Below, piece by piece: positions 36,125 through 44,348 of a stretch of 64,000 nt of DNA. The number at the start of each line of letters is the position of its first letter. Position 1 is the stretch's first letter. The DNA lies in NCBI RefSeq assembly GCF_015207605.1, contig NZ_JADEWO010000019.1:40425-104424 (forward strand), in the 5' to 3' direction. A model generated the notes under the pieces. The model had not been told where the DNA came from, searched no databases, and worked only from the letters and a program-made list of their open reading frames with translations. The DNA comes from Oculatella sp. LEGE 06141 (GTDB lineage: Bacteria; Cyanobacteriota; Cyanobacteriia; Elainellales; Elainellaceae). A program made the translations under genes and the position numbers.

Positions 36125-37315
36125 ATGACTCAGCAACCCCGAATCTGTATTCTTGGTGGAGGCTTTGGTGGTCTCTATACAGCTCTGCGCCTGAACCAGT
36201 TGCCCTGGAACAAATCTGAAAAGCCGGAGATTGTTTTAGTCGATCAGCGCGATCGCTTCCTCTTCTCACCGTTGCTTTATGAACTGCTGACGGGCGAGCT
36301 ACAAACCTGGGAAATTGCGCCGCCATTTGCTGAACTGCTCGCCAATACCTCAATTCGCTTTTATCAGGACACAGTTACTGGAATTGACACCGACGCTAAA
36401 CGAGTCCAGCTTCAAGACGCACCTGAGCTAACCTATGACCGTTTGGTGGTGGCAATGGGTGGGGAAACGCCGCTCGATATGGCTCCCGGTGCGGCAGAGT
36501 ATGCTATTCCGTTTCGCACCATTGCCGATGCGTATCGGGTAGAAGAACGGCTGCGCCTGCTGGAGGAAACCAGCACCGAGAAAATTCGGGTGGTGATTGT
36601 GGGTGCCGGATATAGCGGTGTAGAACTCGCCTGCAAACTGGCCGATCGGTTGGGGGAACGGGGACGGTTGCGCCTGGTGGAGCTAACCGACCAAATTCTA
36701 CGCACGTCGTCTGAGTTTAACCGCGAAACGGCAGAAAAAGCGCTGAGAGATCGCGGTGTCTGGCTGGATCTGGAAACTAAGGTGGAGGCGATCGCTGCCG
36801 ACTCCATTTCGCTGGAATATCGAGGCAAGCTAGACACCATTCCCACCGATCTGGTGCTGTGGACGGTGGGAACCAACGTGCCTGAGGTGGTGCAAAATCT
36901 GCCGCTCAAGCACAATCAGCGAGGCCAGTTGGTGGTAACACCAACGCTGCAGGCGATCGATCATCCTGATATTTTTGCCTTGGGCGACATGGCCGAGAGC
37001 TACGACGCAGAGGGCAAGCGCGTTCCGGCAACGGCACAAGCGGCCTTTCAACAGGCAGAGTACACGGGCTGGAATGTCTGGGCATCCCTATCTGGGCGAC
37101 CGCTCCTACCCTTCCGCTATGAGAATTTGGGCGAAATGATGACCCTGGGAGCAGAAGAGGCTACCTTCAGTGGGCTGGGGCTAAAACTGGATGGGCAAAT
37201 GGCCTATTTGGCTCGTCGGTTAGCGTATCTCTATCGGATGCCGACACTGGATCACCAGCTAAAAGTTGGGCTAAACTGGATCGCTCAGCCGATCCGAGAG
37301 TGGCTTGCACCTTAG
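36125..37315 (+). CDS. NAD(P)/FAD-dependent oxidoreductase, NDH-2 type
   Basis: A 396-residue flavoprotein of the type II NADH dehydrogenase family, which passes electrons from NAD(P)H to quinone without pumping protons. The FAD-binding motif is ICILGGGFGGLYTALRL (residues ~6-22), the NAD(P) motif VVIVGAGYSGVELACKLADRL near ~158-178, and the second FAD motif HPDIFALGDMA near the end. No transmembrane helix is obvious, so it would be a peripheral membrane enzyme. Cyanobacteria have several such Ndb proteins; I cannot say which one this is. The HAD gene starts on the base after its stop codon. Confidence 0.88.
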   Translation: MTQQPRICILGGGFGGLYTALRLNQLPWNKSEKPEIVLVDQRDRFLFSPLLYELLTGELQTWEIAPPFAELLANTSIRFYQDTVTGIDTDAKRVQLQDAPELTYDRLVVAMGGETPLDMAPGAAEYAIPFRTIADAYRVEERLRLLEETSTEKIRVVIVGAGYSGVELACKLADRLGERGRLRLVELTDQILRTSSEFNRETAEKALRDRGVWLDLETKVEAIAADSISLEYRGKLDTIPTDLVLWTVGTNVPEVVQNLPLKHNQRGQLVVTPTLQAIDHPDIFALGDMAESYDAEGKRVPATAQAAFQQAEYTGWNVWASLSGRPLLPFRYENLGEMMTLGAEEATFSGLGLKLDGQMAYLARRLAYLYRMPTLDHQLKVGLNWIAQPIREWLAP

Positions 37316-37963
37316 ATGAACCGTCCTCAAGTGATATTTTTGGATGCCGTTGGTACGCTGTTTGGGGTAAGGGGCAGCGTGGGGGAGGTCTACACAGACA
37401 TTACTCGCCAGTTTGGTGTTGCGGCTGATGCCGAACGGTTGAATCAGGCGTTTTTCCAGAGCTTCAAAGCTGCTTCGCCAATGGCCTTTCCGAGTGCGAT
37501 CGCAAGCGATATTCCTGCCAAAGAATATGCCTGGTGGGAAGCGATCGCCATCGAAACTTTTCGGCGAGCCGATCTGCTAGCGCAATTTACCGATTTTTCT
37601 GCTTTTTTTGCAGTGCTTTACGATCACTTTGCCACCGCTGCGCCCTGGTTTGTCTATCCAGACACCCACCATACGCTGAGTCACTGGCGAAACCAGGGCA
37701 TTGAATTGGGTGTGTTGTCCAACTTTGACTCTCGGCTGTACCCCGTGTTAAGTGCGCTGGGGCTGGCAGAGTATTTTAGTTCAGTGACCATTTCAACCGA
37801 AGTGGGAGCCGCCAAGCCCGATCGCCGCATGTTTGAAACCGCTCTTGCAAAGCACAACTGTCCTGCCAACGCGGCGTGGCATATTGGTGACAGCTTCAAA
37901 GAAGATTATCAAGGCGCTACAGCGGCTGGCTTACAGGCATTTTGGCTAAAACGCCAGGATTGA
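37316..37963 (+). CDS. HAD-superfamily hydrolase
   Basis: A 215-residue HAD-fold protein. Motif I is IFLDAVGTLFG: it keeps the nucleophile Asp10 but has Val in the place of the second Asp that normally donates the proton. Motif II is LSNFDSRL, motif III Lys is in GAAKPDRRMF and motif IV is IGDSFKEDYQGA. A helical cap lies between residues ~18 and ~100. It begins at the ATG immediately after the stop of the NDH-2-like gene (zero-base gap), which strongly suggests one transcript. Members of this LDAVGTLF subgroup are often annotated as HAD-IA phosphatase-like; the substrate is unknown. Confidence 0.87.
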   Translation: MNRPQVIFLDAVGTLFGVRGSVGEVYTDITRQFGVAADAERLNQAFFQSFKAASPMAFPSAIASDIPAKEYAWWEAIAIETFRRADLLAQFTDFSAFFAVLYDHFATAAPWFVYPDTHHTLSHWRNQGIELGVLSNFDSRLYPVLSALGLAEYFSSVTISTEVGAAKPDRRMFETALAKHNCPANAAWHIGDSFKEDYQGATAAGLQAFWLKRQD

Positions 37964-38012
37964 TAGCTGGTTTAAACGGATTGGTGAGCCTGATGGAAAG
38001 GGCATTGGTGCC

Positions 38013-39347
38013 CTAAAAGCCCCAGGTGCGGCGAGATCCGACATCCAGGTGAACTACATTCGGCATGTTGCTGTAAATGCCAACCCCTCCCGGCCACCAC
38101 GACATCACCGCATTGGCCACCCGTCTGCCGCTGTAGCCCGACACTTCCAGATCGGCAGCCCTGCCGTAGAGGTGCTGGCTCATGGATGCTCCCCCTACTG
38201 CTCGGTTGACCGCCGGGGGGCGATACCAGGAATTGACCCTAAACGGCCTGCCAATTTGGGTTCTGGCTCGTTGTAGCTGCCGTGCCAGCGCAATGATGTT
38301 GTTGACGATCGCGGTCGTCTCTGGGATACGTGTTCCGTTTTTCGTTGCTTCGCCCCAGGTAAAATTGCCGCCCGGAATGATCGGCTGATCGGTGTAGAAC
38401 GTACTGCGATTTCCCGGCAGCCGAATGGCGCGTCCGCTAAAAGCCGGACTGGGTGAGGGGGAAGGAGAAGCACCAGGAGAGGGTGTAGGGCTGGGCGCTG
38501 CGGCAGGAACGGGATACACGACTTTGCCCGCCTGCTCAATTCGTGCATGTCCCTGGTAGACGTACCAGGTACTGAGATATTGGACGTAATCCCGCTCGTA
38601 CTTAATGGCGAATTTGATATGTCCGTTAAAGCTACCGCTAGCGTCGGCATAGGCATAGGATTGCAGCGCTAGCGTGGTGCCCTGTTGTACGGTGTACAGC
38701 TCGTCAGCCGCCAGACTGGATGCCTGCACAGGACGACGTTTAAAGACCGTCGTTTGGGTGACACGCAAAACAGGCGCGTTTGGATCTTCGGGCGGATAAA
38801 TCACTTCGCCATCAAACTCGACAAAGGCATGTTGGTCGTAGACATACCAGGTATTGAGTCCCCGAATGAAATCCGCCTGGTCTCTTAAGGCAAATTTGAT
38901 GTGGCTGCTAAAGTCTCCCTGGGCATCGGAATAGGCATAGGACTGAAGATTGAAACTCCTTGCCCGTGCTACTTGCTGAAGCTCATCCTGTGGCAGTTGG
39001 GTCGATTGCAGTGGACGGCGCTTGAATACCGTATCTCTCGTAATTCTGAGAATGGGGGATGTTGCCTGATCTTCCTGGGGATAAACGACGGTACCGTCAA
39101 ACTCAACCTGGGCGTGCAATCCATACACGAACCAGGTATTGAAGCCTTGCAGTGACGTATTTGACAAGGCCACTCGGATGTGGCCGTTGAAGGCTGCGCC
39201 GTTGGGGTCGGTATAGGCATACGAATGAATTTCATAGGTTGTGCCAGCCGGAACCGAATACACTTCCTGAGCTGTGAGCTGTGAGGACTGTTCAGGACGG
39301 AGCTTAAATACGGTATTCTGTGTGACTCTTAATATCCGCTGGACCAT
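38013..39347 (-). CDS. M15-type peptidase with three N-terminal repeats
   Basis: A 444-residue protein of four parts. Three repeats of ~95 residues (about 5-98, 99-193 and 194-288) each start with (V/I)LR(V/I)T..TVFK.RP and include QSYAY.D..G.F..HIKFA and (T/S)W(Y/F)VY..HA..E..G.V(V/I)YP. A Ser/Pro linker (SPTPSPGASPSPSPSPAFSG) follows, then a Peptidase_M15_3 domain (FRVNSWYRPPAVNRAVGGA, SQHLYGRAADLEV with His and Asp zinc ligands, VVHLDVGSRRTWGF with the last His). This peptidase class trims peptidoglycan peptides. No signal peptide is seen although the substrate is outside. The ATG has a GAGG site. Confidence 0.85.
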   Translation of the reverse strand: MVQRILRVTQNTVFKLRPEQSSQLTAQEVYSVPAGTTYEIHSYAYTDPNGAAFNGHIRVALSNTSLQGFNTWFVYGLHAQVEFDGTVVYPQEDQATSPILRITRDTVFKRRPLQSTQLPQDELQQVARARSFNLQSYAYSDAQGDFSSHIKFALRDQADFIRGLNTWYVYDQHAFVEFDGEVIYPPEDPNAPVLRVTQTTVFKRRPVQASSLAADELYTVQQGTTLALQSYAYADASGSFNGHIKFAIKYERDYVQYLSTWYVYQGHARIEQAGKVVYPVPAAAPSPTPSPGASPSPSPSPAFSGRAIRLPGNRSTFYTDQPIIPGGNFTWGEATKNGTRIPETTAIVNNIIALARQLQRARTQIGRPFRVNSWYRPPAVNRAVGGASMSQHLYGRAADLEVSGYSGRRVANAVMSWWPGGVGIYSNMPNVVHLDVGSRRTWGF

Positions 39348-39585
39348 GAAGCGTGCCTCTTCAACGTGACTAGCCTAATCAGCAGGTACATTATGCAACA
39401 GGACGCTGTTTTTAGAACGGATTGTGTCATAAATTCGGCTTTTTTCACCCATTTGGTCAGTTTTGGCTGGAGGGCGTTTGTAATGACTGAGGTTTAAGCC
39501 GCTCTCTCTAGAGTCGCAGGTCTGCTCTAACGATTTGCATTACATTACAAATGATGTCGTTATGTGAGTCAATGTGTTGCTGCCA

Positions 39586-39840
39586 ATGAACAGTGCTGAC
39601 CTCGATTCTGAAACGATCGATCGCGTCATTGAAATGGCATGGGAAGACCGCACTCCGTTTGAGGCGATCGCGCTTCAGTTTGGTTTACTGGAAAAAGAAG
39701 TGATTGCGCTGATGCGGCGCGAAATGAAGCCTTCCAGCTTTAGAATGTGGCGCAAACGAGTTTCTGGTCGCCAGACCAAGCATTTGCAAAAGCGTGAGTT
39801 TGTAGCGGGTCGGTTTAAGTCGCAGAACCAGAAGACCTAG
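39586..39840 (+). CDS. TIGR03643 family protein
   Basis: An 84-residue basic protein. It opens with an acidic helix pair (DSETIDRVIEMAWEDRTPFEAIALQFGLLEKEVIALMRREM, in parts) that looks like a helix-turn-helix, and ends in a positively charged tail (SSFRMWRKRVSGRQTKH, AGRFKSQNQK). This is the pattern of the small family TIGR03643, of unknown function, found in cyanobacteria and other bacteria. DNA binding is an inference from the charge and the helices. The ATG 39586 is chosen over one four codons upstream. Confidence 0.8.
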   Translation: MNSADLDSETIDRVIEMAWEDRTPFEAIALQFGLLEKEVIALMRREMKPSSFRMWRKRVSGRQTKHLQKREFVAGRFKSQNQKT

Positions 39841-39936
39841 TAGTTTGATAATGGTTTAGTGCCATTCAACGGCGTTCTGCTGAAGCTGCTGTGCTCCTCG
39901 GCTGCACCTCTGCTCCAGACCGTGCGATCGCTTTTA

Positions 39937-40812
39937 TTATGCTGCGTCTTGCATCCACGCTAAACAGCGCTGCATTTGTTGCTGCATTGTGGCGCGATCG
40001 GCGTGATAGCGGCGACCGTGCCCCGGCAACACCCACTCAAAGGAATAGGCTGCCAGTGTGTGCATGGAGCGAACCAGCTCCGGCCAGGAATACCAGCAGA
40101 CGCGGCGAAACGCAATCAGATGATTCAATTCATCCGACCAGGCGAGATGGTCTCCGGTAAACAGAAAGCGGTTGTTGTAGAGCAAAACGGTGTGCCCCTT
40201 GGTGTGACCGGGCACCGGGATAATTTGCAGGTCGGGTGCGATTTGTACTGGGTCTGTCCCAGACAGTTGAATTTCGACACTTTGAGTGCTGCGATCGATC
40301 TCATCCTGGTGAAGAATGCGATCGCAACCAAAGTGATCGTGAAACTTTTGATGATCGGCCACATCATCACGATGGGTGAGATACAAATAGCGAATGCCGC
40401 CCATCCCTTCTAGCCGCTTGACCAGTGGCGGTGCAAATCGAGGTGAATCTACCAATACATTGCCTTCAGGCCGCTGAATTACATAACTGGCTGCACCGTA
40501 GGAATTCTCGGCATGATAGCCACAATGATAAACAGTGTCAGCAATGTTAATCGGGAAGGTGTGATGAACCTGTTTAATATCTCTGGGTTTCTCGACGGTG
40601 CCAATGGAAGCCGTTGGACAGGCTAACAGAGCTTGCATGGCTCGCAATCGCTCTGCTTCATTGGCAGGCTGATGATATACGATCGACTGACTTTCTTTTC
40701 GGCTGAAGACTTCCGGTGTCATCCAACGGCACGTATCGCAATCAATGCATGTGCGATCGACATAAAAATCGCCACTCACGTTTTGAGGACGACGCTGACT
40801 AAGCTGAGCCAT
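39937..40812 (-). CDS. MBL-fold hydrolase fused to a ferredoxin domain
   Basis: A 291-residue fusion. Residues ~10-75 form a small iron-sulfur domain: Cys22, Cys25 and Cys28 in TCIDCDTCRW and Cys65 followed by Pro (ACPTAS), the C-x2-C-x2-C...CP pattern of a single [4Fe-4S] cluster. From ~90 on there is a metallo-beta-lactamase fold with THRDDVADH (metal ligands, a change from the usual HxHxDH to HRDDVADH), PGHTKGH, FTGDHLAW and a final LPGHGRRYH. A strong AGGAGGT ribosome site precedes the ATG. The substrate is unknown; the cluster could pass electrons or sense redox state. Confidence 0.88.
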   Translation of the reverse strand: MAQLSQRRPQNVSGDFYVDRTCIDCDTCRWMTPEVFSRKESQSIVYHQPANEAERLRAMQALLACPTASIGTVEKPRDIKQVHHTFPINIADTVYHCGYHAENSYGAASYVIQRPEGNVLVDSPRFAPPLVKRLEGMGGIRYLYLTHRDDVADHQKFHDHFGCDRILHQDEIDRSTQSVEIQLSGTDPVQIAPDLQIIPVPGHTKGHTVLLYNNRFLFTGDHLAWSDELNHLIAFRRVCWYSWPELVRSMHTLAAYSFEWVLPGHGRRYHADRATMQQQMQRCLAWMQDAA

Positions 40813-41042
40813 CGTTCTACCTCCTGAAGGGGTATCTCCAGGCTACTCTGTCAGTTTCAAAATTGTGTTGGTAAATAGTTTTGACCCTGGAATTGCTGGT
40901 TGAAGTTTGCAGTACCCCAGTGCCCTAGTACTCTTAGTGCCTTTGGTGCCAGGTAACGAATTCTTGAAAGGGTTGATTTTGTGTAGAGATAAGTCGTGAA
41001 ACTAAACTTACATAAATCCTCAAGACTAGCTTGTGCTACAGT

Positions 41043-43778
41043 CTACAAGTCTTCGCGCGAGAAAAGAGAACAACCTACCATACTCTCCAACCCCCTACGA
41101 AAAGAGAACAACCCTCCAATACTCTCAAACCCACTCCAATCCCCACCACCCCACCGACTAGGAAATTCTCCTACGGAAGAATTTTGAAAGTTGTATGTCA
41201 GCGAGTTGGAGTCCCTCCACCGCTCCTCCTTGCGCCACCCGACGCGATCGCCAAATGTTTCCCAATCGTCATTGTATTCCATTGGGCTATTACATTCTTG
41301 CCAAATTCGCTTCTGTACACTAAAGCCCCATTTACCGTTGCTATATTGCACCCAGAGCTGATCTAAGGTTCGCAAATCTTCACAGGGAAAGTTTTCTAGA
41401 TCGGCGCGATCGAACCATTGCCCATCCCGCTTGCCGACGGTGGTAATCATCAGTCGATAGGTTTCCTGGTCGGCTTCCCGCCAGCTTGCACTCGCCAGGT
41501 AGTTCAGCAGTTTAGCGTACCTGGGGTGAATGGCTTTACGAAGCACATAGAACTGCCCATTCTCCGAGAGGGTTGCTGTTTGATGGTGGCTAGAATCCGG
41601 CACGCCATAAACGTACAGCATGTTGTCTGTGTGCAAACTGGTTTGGGTTGGCAACCAGGCACAGAACCAGTTGCGATCATCCTCAGGAATCCCGGTTACA
41701 GGTAAATCTAGTTGCTCTGGCAAAATCGTTTGAGGCTGTGCGGTGGAGTGAAACTGTCCGGCGTTTTGTGCTTCCAAAAACCGCTGGTATTCACCCCAAG
41801 TAATTGGGTTGGAGGTGATTTCAGTCTGGTCATCCAGGCGAATCATCTGCTGAAACCGCTGTTCTAGAGTGATTTTTGCGACGGTTGCTCCAGAAACATT
41901 GGCTCCGGTAAACTGCGTTGTGGTCAGCAATTCATCCAATTTCTGACATAATTCAGGCTGCTTGATCTGGCTCTTTTCCTCCTTCACAATTTGGCGCGAT
42001 AACAGCAAGGATTGTTGCCGCTTTTCTCCCTCCGGCATAGCAATGACGGCTTGCACCAGCCAATCTGCCCCTTCTAGCGCAGCATAAAAGCTAAAGATTT
42101 CCCTCCAATCTTCCACATCTTTCCAGTCATCGCTCTGTAATCGTGCGTCCAACCGTGACCGCAATCCCTGCTCCTTGATTTCTACAGCGGTTAAATACTC
42201 CTGAAACGTCTTGTGGGTAAATTGGTACAGATTGCTATCACCGCCCGTGAGTAGACCTGCAACTTGTTCAATCTCTTTCAGAAATTGCTGCGGGGTACAA
42301 TCCCTGTCACTACAGTGCTCTGCCAGGCGCGCTTTGATCCACTCTGTGCCCTGTTGGCGGGTAAACTGGGTTTCTCCTCGCTCCGTCAAGTTCAAGGCCA
42401 GGGCTTGCAAAACGGTTTGATTTTGCGCCGCTTCTTTCAGTCTCAGATGGGTGTCGCGGCGGTTGGGTCGGTCTTCCAGCAATAGCCCAAACATCTTGCG
42501 ATATAAGTTTACCCGTCGCTCTGGCAAGGCATCAAAAGCTTTGTGTACGGCGGCAATGATAGTGAGCAGGAGGGGATTCACCGCAAGCTGATTATTAATT
42601 GCCGAATGACCAACAACTTGCCGATACAAATCGTCTGCCGCTCGTTGCGCCTCGTCGTTACTTTGCGCCCTGGCCTGCTCTTCAGAAAGACGCTGCGCTT
42701 CAGTCTGCTGGCTATTCCTGTACAGAATCTCCCACTTTTGACACCACAGGACAACGCGATACCACTTTTCTAAAAAAGTTCGCTTCTGGTCGTTGGTAAA
42801 ATCGAGAATGCCTAATTGCCGCACACCAATGCCTTGAAATAGCGAGGCATCATACCCATGCGGGCGAGAGGTCAGAATAAAAACGCTGTTATATTCCTGC
42901 ATTTGGCGCTTTGTCCAGCGGCTCAAGGTTTCCCGTCGCGCTTCTGGCACCTCATCCAGGCCATCTAGCATTACGAGACACTTCCCGGCTTTGAGTTGCT
43001 GCTTCATCCAGGGCACCGTGACTGGCAACTCGCTGCAATTGGGTAAGCCTTTAATCACCTGCACAACCAAATCGTCCAGGGTGGGCTGGGTGGTGCTCTG
43101 AACTACTCCATGAATATCGCGAAACCGCAGCAACACGGGCAACCGTTTGGCAGCACCCTTTTCTTCGTAGGTAGGGCAACTATAGCTCAGTGCCAGATAG
43201 CGAGTCAGGGTTGTTTTGCCATAGCCCGGATCAGCGACGATCGCCAATCGATATTGCGATGATGAGTGCTCGTCTGAACCAGATTTAGGCAGAAATTGCC
43301 AGATGGTTGTGTCAATGTTGATCTGTCCATAAACATGGCCGCGATCGGTATTCAGCCGCAGTGGAATGAATACATCTTTCAATGCCAGGGGTGGCAAATG
43401 GCCTCGAAATCCTTCCACCTCCAAAGCATGGCAATAGGCTTGTAACGCTTCCAGGTATTTGCGTTCAGAGGCCGATAAGCTGCTCCACCACTTTTGGACG
43501 GTATTCTCACCACCTGAGGCAACGGCATCACCCACATAGCCAGCGCCCTGCCGCAGTTTTTTCGAAACTGGCTCGATAATGGCAAATGCGATCGGAGCAG
43601 CCCCTCCACCAATCAAGCCTCCCAGCGCTAATTTGGGCAAATCGCTTGTATTCAACAATGTGATAAAGGCACTAAAGCCACCACCTGCTACAGCCTGAAA
43701 GATGATTTCAGACAGCTTCACGTTCCACTGAGGTTTTTCGTCTTTCGCTTCAGACGGTTTAGCTAACTCGTTTGGCAT
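41043..43778 (-). CDS. NACHT-domain NTPase with C-terminal GUN4-like domain
   Basis: A 911-residue STAND-type NTPase. Residues ~25-70 hold two hydrophobic stretches (FSAFITLLNTS, LALGGLIGGGAAPIAFAII), a possible membrane anchor. The NACHT P-loop is ADPGYGKTTLTRYL (about 182-195), Walker B is CLVMLDGLDEVPEARRE (~267-283) and a sensor-like ILTSRPHGY follows. A helical part leads to a segment at ~640-730 with PITWGEYQRFLEAQ and PVTGIPEDDRNWFCAWL, which looks like a degenerate formylglycine-generating-enzyme (FGE) fold. The end, ~757-877, matches GUN4: YLASASWREADQETYRLM, PCEDLRTLDQLWVQYSNGKWGFSVQ, FGDRVGWRKEERW. The last ~25 residues are altered by a DNA duplication. NACHT proteins act as sensors in defence or signalling. 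Confidence 0.85.
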   Translation of the reverse strand: MPNELAKPSEAKDEKPQWNVKLSEIIFQAVAGGGFSAFITLLNTSDLPKLALGGLIGGGAAPIAFAIIEPVSKKLRQGAGYVGDAVASGGENTVQKWWSSLSASERKYLEALQAYCHALEVEGFRGHLPPLALKDVFIPLRLNTDRGHVYGQINIDTTIWQFLPKSGSDEHSSSQYRLAIVADPGYGKTTLTRYLALSYSCPTYEEKGAAKRLPVLLRFRDIHGVVQSTTQPTLDDLVVQVIKGLPNCSELPVTVPWMKQQLKAGKCLVMLDGLDEVPEARRETLSRWTKRQMQEYNSVFILTSRPHGYDASLFQGIGVRQLGILDFTNDQKRTFLEKWYRVVLWCQKWEILYRNSQQTEAQRLSEEQARAQSNDEAQRAADDLYRQVVGHSAINNQLAVNPLLLTIIAAVHKAFDALPERRVNLYRKMFGLLLEDRPNRRDTHLRLKEAAQNQTVLQALALNLTERGETQFTRQQGTEWIKARLAEHCSDRDCTPQQFLKEIEQVAGLLTGGDSNLYQFTHKTFQEYLTAVEIKEQGLRSRLDARLQSDDWKDVEDWREIFSFYAALEGADWLVQAVIAMPEGEKRQQSLLLSRQIVKEEKSQIKQPELCQKLDELLTTTQFTGANVSGATVAKITLEQRFQQMIRLDDQTEITSNPITWGEYQRFLEAQNAGQFHSTAQPQTILPEQLDLPVTGIPEDDRNWFCAWLPTQTSLHTDNMLYVYGVPDSSHHQTATLSENGQFYVLRKAIHPRYAKLLNYLASASWREADQETYRLMITTVGKRDGQWFDRADLENFPCEDLRTLDQLWVQYSNGKWGFSVQKRIWQECNSPMEYNDDWETFGDRVGWRKEERWRDSNSLTYNFQNSSVGEFPSRWGGGDWSGFESIGGLFSFRRGLESMVGCSLFSREDL
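41061..41137. repeat. imperfect 38-bp tandem duplication at the end of the NACHT gene
   Basis: Two copies of a sequence beginning GAAAAGAGAACAACC start at 41061 and 41099, 38 bp apart and similar over their full length. They lie in the last codons of the NACHT gene (minus strand). Because 38 is not a multiple of three, the second copy met by translation is read in another frame. Confidence 0.75.
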
Positions 43779-44348
43779 AGGGGCTGATCAGCGAGTAACT
43801 GTCTTTATTGTTAACCTCAAAAACCAGTATCTGAACTATTGATATTGTTAGTAATACAGTATTGCAAACCGACCAGAGCTATCCCGATCTAATTGACTGA
43901 AAAACGTTCTGGAAGGCTGATTGCTTCGTTGCCAACCTGCCCGGAACTAAAGTTTGGGCTAATAGAGGAAGTCCACTGAACTGGACTGAACTTCTGATGG
44001 CATCTTTGGCGGGCTTGAGCGATGAGCCGAGACATTGATTCCTGGCGGTGCAACTTGGTGTTCAAGCGGTTTGTCAGTTAACTAGCTATCCCGATGCAAT
44101 GGCGATCGCCCACAACCAAACCCTATGCGAACCGTTGCTGCTGGTTGACGGTGCATTTACCCATCGGCGCTTGGTTGGAACTGCCGATATCGGGCATTGC
44201 TTGAAAACCGCTGCGATCGCTTTAATTGAAGCTCAAAATGGTTGGGTTTAACGGTTTGCCGTTGCCGATCGCCGTGGCACCCGTTCCGCTTCATAATGGG
44301 TCATTAGCCTAATGTTGTTTCATCAATCCGTAACCAGCGAGCAGTTGT
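43779..44348. other. 570-bp intergenic region with a possible gene remnant
   Basis: It holds the upstream side of the NACHT gene (AT-rich near 43800-43860), a hairpin AGTCCA-N6-TGGACT at 43970-43987, and a short coding-like ORF listed separately. No RNA gene is identified. Confidence 0.4.
44048..44251 (+). pseudogene. possible gene fragment, 67 codons
   Basis: The ORF from GTG 44048 (open from about 44039) to TAA 44251 has HIP1-containing, coding-like DNA and a protein-like sequence (DAMAIAHNQTLCEPLLLVDGAF, HRRLVGTADIGHCLKTAAIALIEAQNGWV, in parts). It lacks a good ribosome site, and an in-frame stop lies just upstream. I do not recognise the family. It could be the 3' remnant of a decayed gene or a small real gene. 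Confidence 0.3.

Noticed and set aside
43960..43990. AGAGGAAGTCC, resembling a conserved piece of RNase P RNA
   Set aside because: The other conserved regions of rnpB are missing in the surrounding 400 bp.
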